From the NCBI GenBank assembly GCA_905250885.1, contig CAJNOQ010000639.1, forward strand, positions 1-44,487: a DNA stretch of 44,487 nucleotides, given 5' to 3'. Below, in pieces: positions 37,403 through 44,487 of the stretch. The notes under the pieces were generated by a model. It had not been told where the DNA came from. It made no database searches and was given only the letters and a program-made list of their open reading frames with translations. Origin of the DNA: Didymodactylos carnosus (Eukaryota > Rotifera > Eurotatoria > Philodinida > Philodinidae). Within the stretch, counting starts at the first letter, position 1. Each line of letters begins with the position of its first letter. Both the position numbers and the translations under genes were made by a program.

Positions 37403-40400
37403 TTACATATTATATATAACATCATTTTGAAAAGTAAATATATGCACAAAAAAAAGCCATCATTGACCTTTATATTTTCTTTAGATATGTTGTGTTAAAA
37501 CAAGGTGTAGACGATATTTTAAAAAACGCATATGGTCAATTGATATTCATCGAAGATTCCCTTAGATAATCACACTATTCTTTAAATTAAATAATGTTAT
37601 GTATATATCAACGTGTAACTTAAACTCACTTGTTCTAGAATGTATATCAGCTACCACCCTACAAGTGGTTATCTTAGATTTTAAGAAACACCTTACAGGA
37701 TTATTGCAAACCTTTTATTTTTCTCATTTCATATTTAACTAGACTTGATTTAAAATACGTAGATCTGTAGAGTAGACTCTTCTAGTGAATATAAGCGTCA
37801 ACATGTACAACTTCGTCTTAGAAAGTTATGATCATTTTTCTAACTTACAAACTCTAAATTACACCAGTGATTACATTAATACATTCAATAGGAAGATTTG
37901 ACGTTAGTGCTGCTGAGCATTTTTCCTACCCTTCCCAGATCACTCAGCATAAACTAATAGTTGTTTTCTTTATTTGAAAGATATGATCAAAACATAACTC
38001 TTGATCGAGACAATTTCTCAAAATCGCTACCGAAGATAAGTGCCCAGAACTGTCATTTCAGATTTGGAATTTACAATGTTCTTAGAGATTTCACTTATTG
38101 GAAATAGAGCGAAGAATCCGAATGTTAAATAAACCTGTTGTAAATAAGAATCGAACACTTGATTCTAATTTATGTAAACCGTGGCAGACATGCACCGGAG
38201 TCTCTGAGGATCCATCTGGCAATTCTCAGGAGTATTGACTACAGCAGTATGCAGGGCTGAAATAGGCTTCATATCCTACAAACTAAATATAATACCCTAT
38301 ATTCTTTGAAAGTTTGGTTAAGAACGAATATACGGTTGAGAAAAAAGATTTCTGAAGGAAATCTTCTTAATTAACATTTTACTCACACTTCTCTTCTATG
38401 AATGGTGATGAGATCAGACAAGTATACGTAGTGCCGTTTTTTCCTATCATTTCTCTCTCGATGTGTATTTTTTCTTCTTCCTATTTATTGTTATTTCTGT
38501 ATACTATACATGTTGCGCAAATTTAGCATCTGTACGTATCAGGAATAAAAAATGTGTTGATAATACATGCTCCTCTTTTTTTTTCGATTTTAATCGATAA
38601 CAGGACTCAGACAATCCGTAATATAAATATAGTAGAGCAATATTCGACAACAACAACATGAAAAAGAAGAAGAAGAGCAGCACATTATTAAATCTCTTTC
38701 GAATAAAAATAACAAATTATTGTCCTTCTTACGCACGCTCGTCAAAATAACTTTTTCTCATTCACTATCGAAATGTTAAAACAGTCTTCTCTTCATGCGA
38801 GAAAGAAAGTCTATCACATAGCTACGTGATTTAATTATATAAATTAGACCAATAGCTCGCAAAATAGAAGACAGTAATGGTCGTTGTCTTTTATCATAAG
38901 TTTCTGATTTTTACATTTAAAAATTGCTCCAAAACAGTCTCTATACATACGATTTTTTCTAACTATGGCCGTTCCCTCACATAGGATAATTTCCATTATA
39001 CTGTTAGCTATTATCGAGAGGCCATTGTTCAAAAAGTAGTCATATAATGATATTTTTCGTTTTAAGAAATTCAAAGAATTTTATTTTTACCATTCCAGTA
39101 GATCATATCTACGCTTTGCGTATAATCAATGACAGATTTTTATTTGAAGCGGTTTTAAAATTTATGTCACAATTAATTATTCTGTTTCGTATTCCTTTCA
39201 ACCATAGTACTCCTTAAAAAGTATGTTGCTTGAAAACATCATCCTGAATAGACGAAGTCAGAGACAGATACAAACTCGCTTGAATATCGATCATGTTTGT
39301 GCTCCAACTTTACTAACCTAAGAAAACAAGGGGAAGATTCCAGAAAGATCGATAGAATGGTAGAAAATAAAAATAAAAACTATGCTTTCTTAATTAAGGA
39401 TGAAAATGCTTCGGAACGATAAGCTTTTTATCAGCTGTGTTGAGTAAATGTAAGAAGTTCTGACATGAGTATAAATATCAGAACCAAATCCAAGCAAAAC
39501 TATGTAAATCCTTGTGTGACTATCAATCAATAAACATATACAGAATTGTGCTTCTATACATTAAAACAGCTTTATGGACATTGTACTCGAAGTCAATCGA
39601 GCTCAGAACAAAATTAAAAGTTGGATCCGTTTTTATTTAAACCATCCACTCTTTAACTTTATATACCAAGTTATTTTTACGTTAGGATGCATCATTTTTT
39701 TAAAGTATGTTGTCAACAACCAGTTGAAAATGTAGTCTTTCATCTGGGCGGAGGAAGTCTGAATAATCAAAAAATACGCGATTTTATGACTATTTGATCG
39801 GTTTTGAAAGATGATCAGGTTTAAAAATATTCTTTTGAATCTATGCAGTTGGTATGCAATAGGCACGGTTAACTGTAACTGCAAACTGTATAACTGGTAC
39901 ATTTGATAATCGAAACTGCTCATAATTGTCGAACGTCTTTGAATTTTAGTTTTGCTTCAAATATATCAGTACTTGTTGTTTAACGAAATCTTATTTTATT
40001 TGACAGCGCAAGAATATACATAAATCATTGTAGCATACTTTTCATCCTTGATAAGTATAGAGAGTATAAACTTTGTTGCAACTAACATATAAACACACCT
40101 TTAGTGGGATTTATCAAGAGAATCAATATGAGAACAGAACCACTTTCAAGTTAATAATATTACGCCGAGATATCCCGACCAGCGACGTGTGTGGGGAGGG
40201 AAGTCATCCTGAAAATTGCTTTTGCGTTCTGTACGATTTCGGTAGCGATTTCCTCTAAAAAAAAAACGTCGACCCCCGCTCTCCAATCCTAAGCGCTTCG
40301 TCCTGACATTACGCTATGTATTGCTACATTTTATCTTAATTTCAAGTAGAATTTAACCGAACATCTGGAGTTTTCAGACTTAGTGTTTCTCTGCACATCA

Positions 40401-41012
40401 AAAAAGGGGTATTAGCAACATTAAAAACATTATCGCAGTCACAATGTATGTAGTAAAAAAACTAATTTCACTAGTCTGACGAATGAGTCTTGCTCCTAAA
40501 ACAAAAGAATGTTAGCTTTTGATTTGATAGTCTACCTTGTCTTTCAAGAACACGCTAACAGCCAAACTATCGGTCGTCACACGTGCACGCTGCCTTCAGT
40601 TTTGCAGTTACAGCTAACTGCAACTGGTGTATATCTAACTATGCAGAACTTCAGATTAAAATCTGTAGTTGATCATTATCCACTAGAATGGTAAAAATAA
40701 AATTCTTTGAATTTGTTTGAATGAAAAGATAATAGTATTATCGTACGACCACTTTTTGACCGATTGTACGTTCTCTTTTTGTGTATGAGTGTCTTCATCT
40801 ATCTTATCAAAGGTACCGAAGTCGGTATAGAGAACAATAGGTATAAAGAGAGACAAAAATAGCAAATGATGATAAACTATAAGAAACATATAGGGAAAAA
40901 AAGGAAAGAGAACAAAAAATAATGCACCGTTCAACTCATACTATTGTCGTACGTATATACACACTTTCGCTCTTGTCTCATCTAAGAACAACCTTGTCCT
41001 TCGTATTAGATT

Positions 41013-41060
41013 ATATATTATATATATTTATTATATATATATATGTATATATTATATAGT
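41013..41060. repeat. TA-rich simple repeat
   Basis: Near-continuous TATA/ATAT tract. A second tract follows at about 41178-41202. Confidence 0.8.
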
Positions 41061-42273
41061 CTCTCTAACGTAAGTTCGACATGCAATCATCTCTCTTTTG
41101 GACATGATGTGTCCGCCATACACACGATTTATATGGCAATAAAAAATATTTTTTGTTAAAGGAAAAAACTACTGGTATTTATATATATATATATATATAT
41201 ATGCCGATGCATTATCTATATATTTTACATAAGAAAAATCGAAGAACTAAGAGTCCATGGGCGGGTCCGCTTAAAAAAAAGGAGAAAAGATAGGGACATT
41301 TATTCTTTCTTTTTTTCCATCATATATTGTTGTGAGAATTCAAACATTAGTCTCATTTTTCACTATAGTTCTTGAACGTGTGCAAATGGCCGAAAAAAAG
41401 AATGAAAATTTTCGTTAGACAAAAAAAACCAATAAGAGAAAGAAGCATTTCTATACACAATATCTATAAGATTCGAGACTTTTATTCTTGGTATTTTTTC
41501 CATATATTTTATATTGTTGGTAATAGAGACACTCAGCAGCTAGCCTATTAGATGTGTGATTATAGAAGATTAACATATATACACCGGGTATAGTGAAGGG
41601 AAAAAGAAAAAAAAGAAGACTAAAAAATACAGAAATATTAAGTGTCACTATCTCGTAGATCGTAAAATAAAAATTAGTGATGTCTAATCATATCCATATA
41701 CTTCTTATCTTACCTCGTTGTCTTGTTTACATATACGTACATACATATCTCTCTATATTAAAAATGCAATCTTTTGTTCTATCTTGAAGATTTCACTCCA
41801 ATACAGCAGCATTTATTACAAAAAAACAAGTTTTCAATCTTCTTTTTAACATATTGTTAGTTACCTTAGTATCATTCTTAACACAACGTTCCGATAATAT
41901 TAGAGTTTTTATAATGTTGAAAGTGAAAAATTTGAAGATTTTATGAAAAGAAACTCTCACAATAGCACTGCTCTTCAACTGTTCGGTTCGGTAGGATTAA
42001 TTCGAATTTTCACGGTACTAGAAGTAATAAAACTAATAATTAGAAATTAATCTTTGATCATAAATTCTAAAAAAAAAAAGTGTTATAAAATACCTTTAAA
42101 GAATTTATAACAATTATTTGTTGTTATTAATGGTCAAAACAAAATAAAAAAGTTCAATACTGCAAAAACTATTTGACCTTGATAAGAAATGACTAACAAC
42201 AATTTACTGTTTTATAATGATGACCTTACCGTTTCTTTTTCTTGTTCTGTTTTTTTGATCGATCTTTTCTATT

Positions 42274-42293
42274 GTATGTGTGTGTGTGTGTGT
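42274..42293. repeat. GT dinucleotide microsatellite
   Basis: GT repeat ending in GTATG in the gene-free upstream region. Confidence 0.75.
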
Positions 42294-44339
42294 ATGAATA
42301 TATGCAACTATTTCTTATGCAAATGTGCAACGAGTTACGTAGATAGCTATTATTAATTCGATGATGACCATTATGCTGCCTACTGTCCTTGGTAAATCGA
42401 TCGTATTAACACATAGAGAGAGTAAAAAAATATATAGAAAAAATAGAAAAGAGAAAAAAAAACTCTGTCATCATATTTAAGCGGACGATTGCGTGACGCT
42501 TCACCGGTGGTCGATCGGCGATTGGTGACAGGCGGGCTTCATTATTTTCTTTTTTTTTCTTTCTCTTCTCTATTTTTTGTTTTCATATATAGAAGATCTG
42601 GTTTGTCCAGCAATTTTTTTTCTTTTTTTTTTTTTCTTCCGCATCTCTTTCTCTTTTCTTTTTTTGTAACATTTTTTGGACCAGAAATAATATGCACATA
42701 CAAAAAAAAAAAAAAAATCAAAACGTTTTTTTCTATTCTTCGGGCACAGAAGGCCGGACTTACATTCTTTTTTAACCATTTACTCATTCACTTGTTCTGA
42801 AATAAAAGTTCTCTAGTCTATATTATTATCATCTTCTTCTTAGCCATAGTAGCAGAATATGTGAGAAACAAAAAAAAAAATAAAAGGGAAAAGAATTGCT
42901 TCGAAGAATCTAAGAAAATCATGAATACTTTATTTGTTTATTTATTAGAAAGAAAAAACTGCTCAACGAATAGACAGAACAAAAAAATGCCATTTTACAG
43001 AACACCTCTTTATACTCATTTATATAACTGAATATTTTTGATTGATTATTTTACTAAACGAGGGACTAGTAATTTTTTCAAATATGCAATATTAAATTTT
43101 TTAAAAGAAATTATCAATCAAAAAAACAAAAAAATATGTTCGAATTCATAAAAAAATAATAGAGTAACATAATCTTCCTTTGTTTGTAATTTTTATAATG
43201 ACGTGACAAACCAAAAAATTAGTCGTCGGATATCATTAAACATCTCAGTAATAGAGACTTTACATGCAAAATGAATCTATCGGCTCAAAGTATTTCTTCT
43301 TCTTGGTAAAATGAGTTCAAAATTTCTCTTCAACTAATTATTTTTCTTTTCTATCCACCAACAACCATTTCCGTTTTTTTTCTTTCCCAAGGTCCAACAT
43401 AATTTAAGTAAGCAAGCATTTCCATTTTTTCAGGCAAATCTCTTTTTTTCATTCATTCAATTTTTTTCTTATACATCTGTCATTTTCATTTTATCTTTTT
43501 TTTATTTTTTTTCTTCTTCTTCTTCTCTGTTGTCTACTCTTTGATCACCAAGTACCAATTCGAACTGATAACACGAAGAGAACAATTTATTGTAGTAGGA
43601 AAAAACAGACAAGAAAATGGCTCCTTCACATTGTAAATTATAAAAAATATATTTTCAGATAAATTAATCTTTTTCATTGAATTGGTAACTTTTTTACTTC
43701 AGATAACATTTTATTCCTAGGATAGAAGAATTGAGATATATTGAAGAAATTTTAGTGGTCAAAGTCTTGTATTTGAATGATAATTTCTTCTTGAATTTCT
43801 TACTTTATAATAAGTGGTATTTAACCAATCGCTATTATATATTAGACGATCTTTCAATCTATTTTCCTTTATGTGTTCATAGATTAAAATCAATTATAGA
43901 AAATGAAAAAAAGTTTTCTTTTTTTGATCAAAAAGAACAAATGAGAGCTTGCCTACTCCTATTTATAACGGAGATTATTTGAAATTTTTTTTTTTTTGTT
44001 TTGTGATGAACAAACAGGGCTAGATATTATTTAAGTAATATTCTTCTTGCGTAATATTATCACGGAAATCTTTACCACTCTATATAAAACAATTGTTGTA
44101 TATTCTGAGGCTATAGCTTTTTCATCGTCTCTTGAAAGAGAAAAAAAAAGAATGAAAGGAACGTGTGTGTTAGGTAGACTACTGCATAGATGAGAATAAT
44201 GACCTTTTTAATAATGTTCATAACATAAGTAGAGTTAAAGGGGTGATTGTTAAATAGATTTTTACATGTAGAAGGTCAAGTAAACTAGCACACAGATGTC
44301 TAACAATGATAAAATTATTCAACCTCCATATTCTCAGTC

Positions 44340-44360
44340 CACATACACACACACACACAT
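44340..44360. repeat. CA dinucleotide microsatellite
   Basis: CA repeat near the right edge of the window. The 60-codon minus frame through it translates the repeat as CVCVCVC and is not a gene. Confidence 0.75.
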
Positions 44361-44487
44361 ACGCACACAGTGGGATTAGCGATGAGCCATTGTCAACCAT
44401 TAAATTATCTTATATACTCCTCCTCCTTAAAGTTCCTATGTCCGACACCTACGTATAACTCTGCTCAAAATAATAATCAACTGGACA

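Larger units (their letters stand above)
37403..44487. other. 7-kb region with no recognisable gene, upstream of BCL11
   Basis: Both strands show only short frames (at most 103 codons), mostly translations of T-rich or A-rich tracts. Visible content: TA-rich microsatellites (41013-41060 and about 41178-41202), a GT repeat (42274-42293), long poly-T/poly-A tracts (42540-42720), a CA repeat (44340-44360), a GC-richer patch near 40165-40300, and an imperfect inverted pair (39868-39889 with 40597-40618). The 96-codon minus frame at 39633-39923 was examined and not recognised. The region may contain the promoter, distal enhancers or upstream non-coding exons of BCL11. Confidence 0.45.

Noticed and set aside
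42489-42800. 103-codon plus frame and overlapping minus frames
   Set aside because: Translations of poly-T and poly-A tracts (runs of F or K).
44218-44400. 60-codon minus frame with CVCVCVC
   Set aside because: It reads through a CA microsatellite.

Overview
The window looks like nuclear DNA of a small, AT-rich, intron-bearing animal. A bdelloid rotifer (Rotaria- or Adineta-like) is my best guess. The evidence is clear metazoan genes (eIF4A, an SLC25A39/40 carrier, a BCL11 zinc-finger factor), many GT-AG introns of about 55-75 nt, T-rich 3' splice sites placed about 20 nt before some start codons (which would fit spliced-leader trans-splicing), and many small DNA transposons. The species call is inference. 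No bacterial, viral, rRNA or CRISPR content was seen.

Layout. 1-2.2 kb: a probable four-helix claudin/PMP22/calcium-channel-gamma-like gene (+) whose long intron carries a foldback element. 2.4-6.7 kb: transposon-rich, with a 1.2-kb CCGCGG-rich TIR element holding a nested 167-bp element and a tRNA-like sequence, a 245-bp MITE with 36-bp TIRs, and a 306-bp hAT-type MITE with its 8-bp target duplication. These are followed by a short spliced gene that weakly resembles the N-terminal part of Mediator subunit Med14. 6.7-11.5 kb: no gene seen. 11.5-13.1 kb: an intronless gene (+) for a 523-aa unrecognised protein. 13.1-16.2 kb: gene-poor, with a piggyBac-type MITE flanked by TTAA. 16.2-18.55 kb: complete ten-exon eIF4A (+). 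19.6-21.5 kb: four-exon flavoprotein disulfide-reductase-family gene (-) lacking key redox and FAD-binding residues. 23.4-24.6 kb: relic of an alkaline ceramidase. 25.9-26.9 kb: broken gene of unknown family. 27.0-29.0 kb: a hAT-type element with an exact 8-bp target duplication and a second hAT-type element nested inside it. 29.8-30.0 kb: LINE reverse-transcriptase fragment. 30.3-32.1 kb: four-exon SLC25A39/40 carrier (-). 33.55-37.4 kb: nine-exon BCL11-type transcription factor (-). 37.4-44.5 kb: 7 kb without a recognisable gene, upstream of the BCL11 gene.

The intact genes do not form a pathway. eIF4A is translational housekeeping, the carrier is mitochondrial, BCL11 is a developmental regulator, and the flavoprotein is a candidate oddity, possibly horizontally acquired. 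The most notable features are the flavoprotein with altered catalytic residues, the BCL11 homologue with a reduced finger set and a 19-nt micro-exon, the nested hAT elements with readable target duplications, and several half-decayed genes. Exon joins were derived by hand from splice motifs and reading phase. Coordinates of multi-exon genes are start-to-stop spans, with exons listed in the evidence.
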